NCBI GenBank assembly: GCA_026014875.1
Contig: JAOZHO010000037.1
Span: 1 to 64,000, forward strand
DNA length: 64,000 nucleotides
Source of the DNA: Candidatus Bathyarchaeota archaeon
Lineage (GTDB): Archaea; Thermoproteota; Bathyarchaeia; TCS64
Direction of reading: 5' to 3'
In this document: in pieces, positions 17,052 through 24,852 of the stretch
Numbering within the stretch: position 1 is the first letter of the stretch
Layout of the letters: each line of letters begins with the position of its first letter
Program-made: the position numbers and the translations under genes
Notes under the pieces: model-generated
Told to the model about the DNA's origin: nothing
Database searches by the model: none
What the model saw: the letters and a program-made list of their open reading frames with translations, nothing else

Positions 17052-17288
17052 AGCATATTACTATTGGTGACCATAATTCCCCAACCCAACTCCCACTGGC
17101 ACATGATTATGCTTCAAGTCACATCTTTTCGAGTCTGAATTTTTAATGAACGCTCTCTCATTACACAATCAAAGTTTCAAAATCTTCCAGCATATACTTG
17201 AGAACATTGAGGTGGATAAAGTAACTCTACAGGCGTATCGTTACTAAGGAGAATAAATATAAATCAAAGGAAGAGTAGACCGTGTGCC
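17052..17288. promoter_or_regulatory. Upstream region of the GlmL-like operon
   Basis: The 237-base spacer holds no gene. A TATA-like box, aaatataaatc (about 17254-17264), sits about 25-35 bases before the ATG at 17289, which fits leaderless or short-leader transcription of the two-gene operon. No palindrome stands out. Confidence 0.4.
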
Positions 17289-19127
17289 ATGAATATCGAC
17301 CCCAGCAAAATCAACGTCATTCTCGCAACGGATTGCGGGAGCACCACAAGCAAAGCCCGATTCTTCAAGAAGATTGATGGAGAATTTCGCTATGTGACGA
17401 GCGGTGAGGCCCCGACCACAGTCGAAGCCCCCTATGAGGATGTCACTCTCGGCGTCCGTAACGCGGTGAGGGAGATAGAGGAACTCACAGGACACAAGCT
17501 GCTATCCCCGGAGGGAATAATTACTCCCTCCCGAGGGGAGAAAGAGGGAGTCGACCTCTACGTCACCACCAGCAGCGCCGGGGGAGGGCTGCAGATGCAG
17601 GTGGCGGGGATCATCAGAACCATGACGGCCGAGAGCGCCGAGCGCGCCGCTTTGGGCGCCGGCGCCATCGTGATGGACGTCCTCGCCATCGACGACGGTC
17701 GCGAGCCGTGGGAGAAGATCGAGAGGATGCGTTTCCTGAGGCCGGACATGATTCTCTTGGCGGGCGGTATCGATGGAGGCTCTGTTTCTCACATCGTCGA
17801 GTTGGCCGAGTTTATCAGAGCGGCAAGCCCCCAGCACCGGTTGGGAGCCGGATTCGAGGTTCCCCTGGTCTTCGCAGGGAATAAATACGCGAGGTCCCAC
17901 GTCGAGAAGCTCCTTGACGAGGATTACGCCCTCCAAGTGGTCGATAATATCCGACCGACTCTGGAGTTGGAGAACCCCGAACCTGCGCGAAACGCGGTGC
18001 ATGAATTATTCATGGAGCACGTGATGTCCCACGCGCCCGGATATACAAACCTGATGAAATGGACACCCGTGCCCATCATGCCGACCCCCGCAGGGGAGGG
18101 GGCAATGTTCCGAACCTTCGCCCAGGCCCAGAACGCAAACCTGCTGGGGGTGGGGCTCGGGGGCGCCACCACCAACGTGTATTCTTACTACGACAGCAAA
18201 TTTGTCCGAAGCGTTAGCGCCAACCTGGGGATGAGTTACAGCATCTGCAACGTGATGAAGGAGGCCAGCCTGGAGAACATCCTGAGGTGGATACCCTTCA
18301 AGATTGACGATGCCGACGTCTGTGACAGGCTAAGGAACAAGATGATCAGGCCCACAACGATCCCTCACACATTGGAGCAGCTACTAATCGAGCATGCGGT
18401 CGCCAGGGAAGCCCTGAGACTGGGCCTCGAGCACCATAAGCTGATAGCCAGACCCCTCCTGGGGGCTAGGAGGGACCAGTCCATAGAGGAGAGGCTGGGC
18501 GGCCAGATCAGGACTGCGAGCTACATAGACATAAAGAGGATAGAGTGGATCGGCGGAACAGGGGGCCTCCTCTCCCACGCACCGAGGCGGGTTCAGTCAA
18601 TGCTGAGCCTCATAGACGGCTTCGGGGTGGAGGGAATCACCAAGCTGTTCCAGGACAGCGTCTTCATGATCCCGCATCTCGGCGTCCTCTCCACCGTCCA
18701 CCTCGAAGCGGCAATCCAGATCTTCGAGAAAGACTGCCTAGTCCGGCTTGGAACATGCGTGGCTTTCAGCGGCAAACTGACTGAGAAAGACTACGGCAAA
18801 GAGATCGCCAGAATTACGATCAAGATGCCCGACGGGGAGGTCTTGGAGAAGCAGATCGAGTACGGCACGATTCAGAGGATAGAGTTGGAGGAAGGGAAGA
18901 CCGCGGAGATAGAGGGCAATGTCGCCTCTCCCTTCAGGCTTGCCACGGCGGAAGGTAGCGGCCGAAGATTCACGGCGAAGGTTGAGGGAGGAGTCGTGGG
19001 TATCCTGATCGATGCCCGGGGCAGACCCATAGACCTACCCAAAGATGACGAGGCTCGACGCAATAAGCTGCGGGAATGGTTCGGCGGCCTCGATGCCTAT
19101 CCAGCGGAGGCCCTGGAGGACAAGTAA
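17289..19127 (+). CDS. GlmL/MutL-family ASKHA ATPase
   Basis: The 612-residue protein begins with an actin/Hsp70-type phosphate-1 motif, ILATDCGSTTSKARFF (residues 11-26). It continues with the GlmL/MutL family layout: TTSSAGGGLQMQVAGI, LLAGGIDGG, VPLVFAGN and LGVGLGGATTNVYS. GlmL is encoded beside coenzyme B12-dependent glutamate mutase in clostridia and is thought to reactivate or chaperone it. No mutase E or S subunit is present in this window, so here the protein works with something else or in trans. The last 130 residues (after KDCLVRLGTCVAFSGKL) add a beta-rich segment. It is tightly linked to the next gene, with 15 bases and a GGAGG ribosome site between them. A TATA-like box is suitably placed for leaderless transcription. 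Confidence 0.82.
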   Translation: MNIDPSKINVILATDCGSTTSKARFFKKIDGEFRYVTSGEAPTTVEAPYEDVTLGVRNAVREIEELTGHKLLSPEGIITPSRGEKEGVDLYVTTSSAGGGLQMQVAGIIRTMTAESAERAALGAGAIVMDVLAIDDGREPWEKIERMRFLRPDMILLAGGIDGGSVSHIVELAEFIRAASPQHRLGAGFEVPLVFAGNKYARSHVEKLLDEDYALQVVDNIRPTLELENPEPARNAVHELFMEHVMSHAPGYTNLMKWTPVPIMPTPAGEGAMFRTFAQAQNANLLGVGLGGATTNVYSYYDSKFVRSVSANLGMSYSICNVMKEASLENILRWIPFKIDDADVCDRLRNKMIRPTTIPHTLEQLLIEHAVAREALRLGLEHHKLIARPLLGARRDQSIEERLGGQIRTASYIDIKRIEWIGGTGGLLSHAPRRVQSMLSLIDGFGVEGITKLFQDSVFMIPHLGVLSTVHLEAAIQIFEKDCLVRLGTCVAFSGKLTEKDYGKEIARITIKMPDGEVLEKQIEYGTIQRIELEEGKTAEIEGNVASPFRLATAEGSGRRFTAKVEGGVVGILIDARGRPIDLPKDDEARRNKLREWFGGLDAYPAEALEDK

Positions 19128-19142
19128 TAGGAGGAATGATGA

Positions 19143-20303
19143 ATGGCAATGGCATACACACCCGGACTGAAGAGGAAAGCGTCCACGGTCGTCGCGAAGA
19201 TCAGAAAACTCCCCATCAAGGGGAAGGTCCTCGTTAAAGAGGGGGAACGGATCTCCTACGACACAGAGGTTGCTTCGACCAATCTCCCCGGAAAGGTCAA
19301 CGTTCTGAACCTCGCCCTCATATTGGAACTCGAGTCGACTTCAGGGGAATTTGAGGAGGAGAGGAAATCCCTTGGGCTGTCAAAATATCTGTTGAAGAAT
19401 GTGGGGGACACCTGCGAGGCAGGCGAGGTGATCGCTTTGAGGAAGACCTTCTTCGGCCTCTATCAGAGGGAGTGCAAAGTATCTGTGACCGGCTCAATTG
19501 AGTACGTCTCAGATGTCACCGGCCAGTGCATGATCAGGGAGCCGGCAATCCCCCTGGCGCTCGATGCATACATCCCTGGAACGGTGACAAAGGTAATCCC
19601 CGACGAGGGAGTCGAGATAGAGACCCAAGCCGCATTGATCCAGGGCATATTCGGTATCGGCGAGGAGACCCACGGTGAACTGATGATGGTGAATGATTCT
19701 GAGAAAGATGCCCTGACAGAGGACCTGTTAACGGAGGAGTGTGCCGGAAAGATCGTCGTGGGGGGATCCATCGTGGATGGTCCGACCCTAAAGAAGGCAG
19801 TCGAACTCGGAGTCAAGGGAATCATAGTGGGAGGCATAAAGGACGCAGACCTCACCAGCTTCCTGGGCTACAGCATCGGCGTCGCGATCACCGGGGAGGA
19901 GCGCATGGGACTCACTTTGATCCTCACTGAGGGATTCGGGAAGATGAGCATGGCCGTGAAGACCTTCAACTTCCTGAAAGAGTTCGAGGGCAAACTGGCC
20001 TGCATAAACGGCGCCACCCAGATCAGGGCGGGGGTCATCCGGCCCGAGATCATCATCCCGATAGATGAGAGTTCAAGGGATGGGAGAGAAGACGAGGAAC
20101 TGCACCTAGAAGGGCTCACTTCGGGTCTACCTGTGAGAATCATCGGGCCCCCCTACTTCGGGGCCATCGGGCACGTCATCGACCTCCCTGTGGACCTCCA
20201 GACCGTGGAGACCGAGTCGAAAGTCCGTGTCCTCGAGGTCGAGCTCGAGGACGGCTGCAGGGTAACGGTTCCCAGGGCCAACGTGGAGCTCATCGAGGAA
20301 TAA
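19143..20303 (+). CDS. Conserved partner of the GlmL-like ATPase, multi-domain beta protein
   Basis: I do not recognise a named family for this 386-residue protein, but its architecture is clear. Residues 20-60 (KGKVLVKEGERISYDTEVAS, then TNLPGKV) look like a small beta-barrel or biotinyl/RnfC-like hairpin. A second similar hairpin (KNVGDTCEAGEVIAL) follows at about 90. A central alpha/beta part has GKIVVGGSIVDGPTLKKAVE and GVKGIIVGGI. The end (SGLPVRIIGPPYFGAIGHVI, then CRVTVPRANVELIEE) resembles a KOW/SH3 barrel. It has no membrane segment. It is translationally linked to the GlmL-like gene, so the two proteins probably form one complex. A hairpin terminator follows. Confidence 0.75.
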   Translation: MAMAYTPGLKRKASTVVAKIRKLPIKGKVLVKEGERISYDTEVASTNLPGKVNVLNLALILELESTSGEFEEERKSLGLSKYLLKNVGDTCEAGEVIALRKTFFGLYQRECKVSVTGSIEYVSDVTGQCMIREPAIPLALDAYIPGTVTKVIPDEGVEIETQAALIQGIFGIGEETHGELMMVNDSEKDALTEDLLTEECAGKIVVGGSIVDGPTLKKAVELGVKGIIVGGIKDADLTSFLGYSIGVAITGEERMGLTLILTEGFGKMSMAVKTFNFLKEFEGKLACINGATQIRAGVIRPEIIIPIDESSRDGREDEELHLEGLTSGLPVRIIGPPYFGAIGHVIDLPVDLQTVETESKVRVLEVELEDGCRVTVPRANVELIEE

Positions 20304-20315
20304 GAAGGCGTTCGA

Positions 20316-20335
20316 GGGGAGCTGCCCAGCTCCTC
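20316..20335. terminator. GC-rich hairpin between convergent genes
   Basis: A near-perfect inverted repeat (ggagctg at 20318-20324 with cagctcc at 20327-20333, extendable by two pairs) lies 13 bases beyond the stop of the GlmL partner and upstream of the convergent AOR stop. It may end transcription of the rightward operon. No long T run follows, so the call is tentative. Confidence 0.45.
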
Positions 20336-20398
20336 AGGCATCCCCACCTCATCGTGGCGGTGCACTCCCCACCCGGGGGGCATCACCTAGTTTGGATC

Positions 20399-22159
20399 CT
20401 ACTCTGATGCGAGGAGCCTGTAGAACTCCTCCACGGCTTCCTTCAGATAGCTCTCCTGGACCTTCCCGTGCGGGGAGTCTATCTCCAGTATCCGTTTCGG
20501 GATCCTCAACGCATTGGGGTTGAAGCCGTGCTCCAGCTTGAACTGGTTCTTCTCTCGGAGGATCTCCAAGCCCAGGCGGTCAAACCTCTCGGGCGCAACC
20601 TTGTGCCCCGCGGTCTCCAAGGTTTTCAAAATGGTGTCCCTGTCGTAGATGTTCCTGGCGAAGAAGCAGACCACAAGGCTGCTCAGGATCTGGCGCCACA
20701 CCTCCTCCTTGAGGAGCCTTGCAGCGGCCTCCTTTGGATCGGGGAGCTTGTCCTTGAGGGCGGCCTGATCGATGCTGTACCCCGCTGCATCTAGGTGACT
20801 GTGCCTCGCCCCGGTCAGGAATCCTACGTGAGTCACGGGGCCCGTGTGGTAGCCGGGCATCTCGTTGCCACCGAATGCAAGGGCGAAATCCTCTCCCCCA
20901 TAAATCTTCGAGGCGTACTCTACGCCGCGAGCGATGTTAGCGTAGAACTCGTTTCTCTGCTTAACGATTTGTTCGACGGCCTTCGAGTAAGTATCGGAGT
21001 CGCCCCACTTCAGATTCAAGCCGAGGGTTTCCGCCTCGGTGATGAGGCCTTTCTCCATCGCCTCCGTCGCCCAGGCGAGTACTACGCCGGTGCTCATCGC
21101 GTCGAGGCCCCAGAGCTCGACAGAGTCTATGAGTCTGAGTAAACCCTTCTCGTCGAAGACCCCGAGCATGGACCCCAGGCTGTAGAGGAGTTCATAGTCG
21201 TAGGCGATCATCGTGGTCTTGTAGAAATAGGGCTCGTTCTCGTAGGGCTCGCGGAGCCCGGCGATGTGGATGCAGGCGACCGGGCAGTGAGCGCAGGAGA
21301 CCCGACGGCCCAGATATTCTTCCGCTAGGTGTTCACCGGATATGTTTATCGCATCGGGGGAGGACACGGAGGTGAGGTTCCTCGTCGGGAGCCCCTTCAG
21401 GAGGTTGAGGGGCATTATGTTGGCGGAGGTCCCGATATCATGGTACTTCCTCATCAGAGGCGACTCCACAGCCCTATGGTAGATGTCATCATAGGCCTTC
21501 CGATACTCCTTTCTGCTCTCGACCTCAAGGCCCATCTCCCCGCATATGGCGATGGCTTTGAGTTTCTTGCTACCGAATACGGCTCCGAGGCCTAGTCGCC
21601 CGAAATGGCGGTAGGTCTCGGTGGTGACCATGGCGTATCTCACGAGATTCTCGCCCGCGCCGCCGATCCTCATGATGGTACGGGTTCCGGCGCCCGTCTC
21701 GAGCTCTCTCACCACCCTGCCGGTGGTGACGCTGCTGACTATGCCCCAGATGCCTGATGCGTCCTTGAATTCGACTCCCGTGTCTTTGATGGAGAGATAG
21801 AGGGGGGACTCGCTGGCACCCCTAATCATGATCGCCCCATACCCCGCCAGACGAATAGAGACGGCGCTCCTGCCGCCGGCGTGGCTCTCCCCGAGGTTTC
21901 CCGTGAGGGGAGACTTGAACATGGCGACCGTCTTGGAGGCCAGTGGATAGAGCCCCACGAGGGGCCCAACAGCGAAGATTATGGGATTATCCGGGCCCAG
22001 CGGGTCGGCGCCCTTGGGACAGTTCTCCCTGAGGAGGTTGATGGCGACCCCCGTGCCGCCTATATAGTACTGGAACAGGTCTGCTCTGTCCTCGACACGG
22101 TACTGTCGCCTTGCGAGGTCTATGTTAAGAACATTAGTTGGCAACTTCAAAGGGCTCAA
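20399..22159 (-). CDS. aor: Tungsten-type aldehyde:ferredoxin oxidoreductase
   Basis: The 586-residue enzyme fits the AOR family. The N-terminal domain has YYIGGTGVAINLL, then the pterin-binding segment MFKSPLTGNLGESHAGGRSA. The [4Fe-4S] ligands are CAHCPVAC (C-x2-C-x3-C, near residue 290) with a fourth Cys near the C-terminal third (SSLVVCFFARN). The enzyme would oxidise aldehydes to acids and reduce ferredoxin, using a tungsto-bispterin cofactor, in the cytoplasm. Its start overlaps the 3' end of the ferredoxin-like gene by 26 bases; a TTG (LPTNVLNID) five codons in is an alternative start. Length is near the family norm of about 600. The substrate among AOR, FOR and GAPOR subfamilies cannot be fixed. 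The two genes form one operon. Confidence 0.92.
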   Translation of the reverse strand: MSPLKLPTNVLNIDLARRQYRVEDRADLFQYYIGGTGVAINLLRENCPKGADPLGPDNPIIFAVGPLVGLYPLASKTVAMFKSPLTGNLGESHAGGRSAVSIRLAGYGAIMIRGASESPLYLSIKDTGVEFKDASGIWGIVSSVTTGRVVRELETGAGTRTIMRIGGAGENLVRYAMVTTETYRHFGRLGLGAVFGSKKLKAIAICGEMGLEVESRKEYRKAYDDIYHRAVESPLMRKYHDIGTSANIMPLNLLKGLPTRNLTSVSSPDAINISGEHLAEEYLGRRVSCAHCPVACIHIAGLREPYENEPYFYKTTMIAYDYELLYSLGSMLGVFDEKGLLRLIDSVELWGLDAMSTGVVLAWATEAMEKGLITEAETLGLNLKWGDSDTYSKAVEQIVKQRNEFYANIARGVEYASKIYGGEDFALAFGGNEMPGYHTGPVTHVGFLTGARHSHLDAAGYSIDQAALKDKLPDPKEAAARLLKEEVWRQILSSLVVCFFARNIYDRDTILKTLETAGHKVAPERFDRLGLEILREKNQFKLEHGFNPNALRIPKRILEIDSPHGKVQESYLKEAVEEFYRLLASE

Positions 22160-22553
22160 CCTCCTTCATGGCGAGGACATCGTAGGGGCAGTAGCTGACG
22201 CAGTAGCCACAGTGCACGCAGATGTCCGGCTTATTCGCATTCTTGTCCCAGAAAACAGCATTGACGGGGCAAGCGTCGACGCAGCGGCCGCAGCCGATGC
22301 ATTTATTCACATTGAGAATCACGCCGCCGCCTTTACGGTAGTCGAGGGCGTCCACGGGGCATACCTTGAGGCATGGGGGATCGGGACAAGCCCTACAGAC
22401 TACGACCACGAAGCCCCGTTCGAAGCCCCCTGTCGATTTAACTTTTAACGCCGCCTTTTCTAGACCGCCTTCTCCGAAACGTCTGTTGCAGGCGAACATG
22501 CAGAGCTGGCATCCGACGCATCGGTCGGCGTCCATTACCACGAGCCTTGCCAT
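22134..22553 (-). CDS. Polyferredoxin-type electron-transfer subunit for AOR
   Basis: The 139-residue protein is of the HycB/DmsB-like ferredoxin group. Cluster motifs are CVGCQLCMFAC (residues 12-22), CRACPDPPCLKVCP (about 53-66), CIGCGRCVDACP (about 84-95) and CVHCGYCVSYCP (about 111-122). This is enough cysteine for four [4Fe-4S] clusters if the second motif is used fully. It has no signal or membrane segment. It is the first gene of an operon with the tungsten oxidoreductase and overlaps it by 26 bases, so it is very likely its dedicated electron carrier. Such AOR-coupled subunits pass electrons to soluble ferredoxin or to a membrane complex. Confidence 0.9.
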   Translation of the reverse strand: MARLVVMDADRCVGCQLCMFACNRRFGEGGLEKAALKVKSTGGFERGFVVVVCRACPDPPCLKVCPVDALDYRKGGGVILNVNKCIGCGRCVDACPVNAVFWDKNANKPDICVHCGYCVSYCPYDVLAMKEVEPFEVAN

Positions 22554-22604
22554 CGGTCTGATATAGAAGGCGTGGATTTATCTTTATCTGTGTGTTAGCT
22601 GGCT

Positions 22605-22928
22605 TCCGCACGCGGAGATTGTATCCGCGTGACAGAAGAGGGATGATGTTGTTTCCCCATCTTCTCGAGGTGGGGGATGCCCTTCTCGATGCGGTCCGGG
22701 GCTTCGTTCATGATCCCCTTGCTGGTGGTGAGGATGTCCTCTCAGAGCTCGTCCACGAAGACGTTGAATCCCTCGTCTTCGGCGATGCCCCGGAGCTCCT
22801 CCTCGGGCTGACACGCCCGGCGGGGTTGGGGGGGTTGCAGACGTAGCTGAGTTTGGTCTTGGGGCTGATGGGTGTTTTGAGGCGTTCGGTGTCGGATCGG
22901 TATCCCTCCTCGAGCGCGCGTCGGTGTA
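22605..22928 (-). pseudogene. Decayed class I aminotransferase fragment
   Basis: Three minus-strand pieces join into an aminotransferase. The first frame gives LEEGYRSDTERLKTPISPKT and KLSYVCNPPNPAGRVSP (the NPNNPTG motif region). After a one-base deletion near 22810 a second frame gives EEELRGIAEDEGFNVFVDEL (the VDE-A/L-Y region), ending in a TGA at about 22742-22744. The same frame resumes with EDILTTSKGIMNEAPDRIEK and GIPHLEKMGKQ, which looks like an extreme C-terminus. The PLP-lysine region is missing, so there is also an internal deletion. It is therefore a dead PLP-dependent fold type I aminotransferase. It lies downstream of the zinc-finger gene on the same strand. The frame joins are my reconstruction. 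Confidence 0.65.
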
Positions 22929-22945
22929 GGTGACTGAAAGAGATG

Positions 22946-23158
22946 TTAGTAGAATTTTCTTCCCCGTGGAATCTTTTTCTTCCTCGGAGCGAAGAAGTTG
23001 CACGCCGCTCTCTTCTTTTCCAGCACTTTCCCGTGTTTGGCGCAGTAGAATGTCTTTCTGGAGTACTTTCTGCATTCCTCGCAGGTTCTCTTCCTCGAAT
23101 AGCTGCGGTAACCCCCGCTCCGGTTGCTGCGGCCGCGTGTTCCACCTGTTCCTCTCAT
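22946..23158 (-). CDS. Small basic zinc-finger-like protein
   Basis: The 70-residue, strongly basic product has an Arg/Gly/Ser-rich N-terminus (residues 1-24) followed by CEECRKYSRKTFYCAKHGK (about 26-44) and AACNFFAPRKKKIPRG. The Cys-x2-Cys, then Cys-x2-His, then Cys spacing suggests a bound metal. The basic tail suggests RNA or DNA binding. The ATG is 17 bases after the rlmB-like stop on the same strand, so the two are probably cotranscribed, which hints at a role in RNA or ribosome biology. I know no named family for it. Codon behaviour supports this frame over the alternatives. Confidence 0.65.
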   Translation of the reverse strand: MRGTGGTRGRSNRSGGYRSYSRKRTCEECRKYSRKTFYCAKHGKVLEKKRAACNFFAPRKKKIPRGRKFY

Positions 23159-23175
23159 CTCGTTCTCCTCCTATA

Positions 23176-23898
23176 TCATGCGGTTGCCAGTTGTCGTATT
23201 CTTTCGTAGAGGATGACGGCTGCGGCGGCACCCACGTTGAGGGATGTGATGTGTCCGTGCATGGGTATTCTGACGGTGTGGTCGCATCGGTCTAGGAGGC
23301 TGGGGTTTATGCCTCGGTCTTCGCCGCCTAGGAGGAGGGCGATGGGTCCTGTGAGGCGTTGGTTGTAGTAGTCTGTGGGGCCTGTGGGGGTTACTCCTAT
23401 GAGTGTGACTCCTTCCTGTTTGAGGAGTTTGATTGCTTGGAAGAGGCTGGTTCTGATGAGGGGTACGTGGAGTCCGCCTCCCATGGAGGCTCGGAGGACG
23501 GCGGGGGTGAGTCCTACGCTTCCTTTCTTGGGGATGATGACGGCGTCTACTCCTGTGGCTTCTGCGGTTCTGAGTATGGAGCCGAGGTTCATGGGGTCGT
23601 AGAGTCTGTCGAGGAGGATGATGGTGATGTCTCCTTGGTTCTGGGTGAGGATTGTCTTGAGTGTGGGTGTTTTGGGGGGTTGGATGAGGGCGATGACTCC
23701 CTGGTGGTGTCTGGACTGGGAGAGGGCGTCGAGGCGCTTCTTGGGGACGATCTCTATGGGTGTGTCCTGTTCGTGGGCGAGGCGTAGGATCTCTTCTGTC
23801 TTGGGGTGTTCCTGGGTTCCCTCTGCGATGAGGAGCTTCTCTGGTTTGGTGGTCTTCAGGGCTTCGTGGACGGGGTTGCGTCCCTCTACTTGGATCAT
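23176..23898 (-). CDS. rlmB: SpoU/TrmH-family RNA 2'-O-ribose methyltransferase, RlmB-like
   Basis: The 240-residue SPOUT enzyme has an N-terminal L30e-like substrate domain (residues 1-75) and a knotted catalytic domain with the three family motifs. These are LYDPMNLGSILRTAEATGVD (motif 1, N-x-G-x-x-x-R), LLGGEDRGI (motif 2) and VRIPMHGHITSLNVGAAAAV (motif 3). RlmB methylates G2251 of bacterial 23S rRNA; archaea usually use guide RNPs, so the exact target here is unsure and lateral origin is possible. The gene overlaps nothing and is followed closely by the small zinc-finger gene. A TATA-like element (cccataataa) sits about 37 bases before the ATG, and the long repeat starts just upstream of it. 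A broken copy of its first codons lies at 24.7 kb. Confidence 0.88.
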   Translation of the reverse strand: MIQVEGRNPVHEALKTTKPEKLLIAEGTQEHPKTEEILRLAHEQDTPIEIVPKKRLDALSQSRHHQGVIALIQPPKTPTLKTILTQNQGDITIILLDRLYDPMNLGSILRTAEATGVDAVIIPKKGSVGLTPAVLRASMGGGLHVPLIRTSLFQAIKLLKQEGVTLIGVTPTGPTDYYNQRLTGPIALLLGGEDRGINPSLLDRCDHTVRIPMHGHITSLNVGAAAAVILYERIRQLATA

Positions 23899-23944
23899 GG
23901 GTGGCTCTCGGGGAGGGGATGGGTTCAGGGGTTATTATGGGTGT

Positions 23945-24142
23945 CTGATCCGGGGGGTGGGTTGTGTGCGCCTTTTTTTTTATTTTTGGGGGAGGGGGGG
24001 TTTTTGCTTGGTTTTAGGGGTTATTTGGGTGTTTGGCGGTGTTTTCTGTTTGCTTTGGGGTCTGGTTTGCTACTGTTTAGCTACTGAATAGCTACTGGTT
24101 TGCTTGAATGAGGGGGGTTTTTCGGTCTATTGGCGGGTTGGA
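23945..24142 (+). repeat. G/T-rich long repeat, copy 2
   Basis: This segment upstream of the rlmB-like gene aligns with the reverse complement of 11850-12020. Order of landmarks: GGTTGTG, a T9-A-T5-GGGGG block, TGTTTGGCGG, then a set of repeated gctactg words (24068-24096) ending TTTGCTTG. Its last 52 bases (24091-24142) recur at 24650-24702 in the same orientation. The element starts just beyond the TATA region of the gene it precedes, so it may influence expression or mark an insertion hot spot. Confidence 0.65.
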
Positions 24143-24231
24143 GGGGGTTAAATTTTAGCCCCACACACACGAAGAGGATGCCTACCGTGTATATTTGAAT
24201 AGGATTTATCTTTAAGAAATATGTATACTAT

Positions 24232-24630
24232 ATGCTCTTGACTTTACTGGATTATTTAGGGACATTTTCGAAGGAACCACTTCTTTTGTTAATGTTGGCC
24301 TTCACACTGGTGAACCTACTATTGTTGGCTAGGCTATTCTTCAGGAAAAGACCAGTATTAGAAAAGACTGTGGAGGGGGCTCTTGAGATGGTTGATGAGG
24401 GGGAACCATTATTGATTGAGGTGGCGACCTTGGAGGAAATTCAACCGGTTCAAACGGATGGAAATGTAGATGTTCAGGTTGATGCGGAAGTTATGACGTT
24501 GCTCTCTGCTGAAGAGCCTGACGCATGTAAGTATTGTCTCATATTCGAAGGTCTCAGTTCAGTGGTGTGCCCCAATTGCGGAAGGCCGTTAAAGAATACC
24601 ACTCGGCTTGGGATCGCACACGCGTTGTGA
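24232..24630 (+). CDS. Membrane-anchored zinc-ribbon protein
   Basis: The 132-residue product has a hydrophobic N-terminal segment (residues 14-37, KEPLLLLMLAFTLVNLLLLARL) that should be a single membrane helix. An acidic linker rich in Glu and Val (about 45-95) follows, then a C-terminal zinc ribbon CKYCLIFEGLSSVVCPNCG (about 101-119). It resembles the many archaeal tail-sensor zinc-ribbon proteins of unknown role. A TATA-like element (atttatctttaa) lies near 24203-24214, so the ATG at 24232 may be close to the transcript start. It stands between two copies of the repeat element. No family name applies. Confidence 0.7.
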   Translation: MLLTLLDYLGTFSKEPLLLLMLAFTLVNLLLLARLFFRKRPVLEKTVEGALEMVDEGEPLLIEVATLEEIQPVQTDGNVDVQVDAEVMTLLSAEEPDACKYCLIFEGLSSVVCPNCGRPLKNTTRLGIAHAL

Positions 24631-24649
24631 ATCCTACCGTGCTGCGCGC

Positions 24650-24702
24650 GCTACTGGTTTGCTTGAGGGAGTGGAGGGTTGCTCTGTCTGTTGGCGAGTT
24701 GA
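24650..24702 (+). repeat. Repeat element, copy 3 (partial)
   Basis: These 53 bases match 24091-24142 at most positions: gctactggtttgcttga, then a G/T-rich middle, then tctgttggcgagttgaa. It adjoins a broken copy of the rlmB 5' end on its right side. In copy 2 the same element lies on the far side of the rlmB promoter, so the order has been changed by rearrangement. An alternating CG run (gcgcgcg, about 24644-24650) touches its left end. Confidence 0.6.
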
Positions 24703-24790
24703 ACGGGATTCCATCCCTCCACTTGGATCATGGACGCCTCTTGGGAAGGCATGAGCTTCCTGATTTTTCTGGGTGTCTGATCTGACCCGA
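24699..24790 (-). pseudogene. Duplicated 5' end and promoter of the rlmB-like gene
   Basis: On the minus strand an ATG at 24729-24731 opens MIQVEGWNPVQ, which matches MIQVEGRNPVH of the intact gene at 23898. The DNA before it keeps promoter features (gatcagacaccca at about 24770-24782). After codon 11 the sequence runs directly into the 24650-24702 repeat and stops at 24651. This is a truncated duplication of about 90 bases, not a gene. Confidence 0.7.
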
Positions 24791-24852
24791 CAATTATCAG
24801 GAACTTATTAATGCGCGCGCGAAGGTTTTGATTCAGAGAGGTAAGATCGAGA

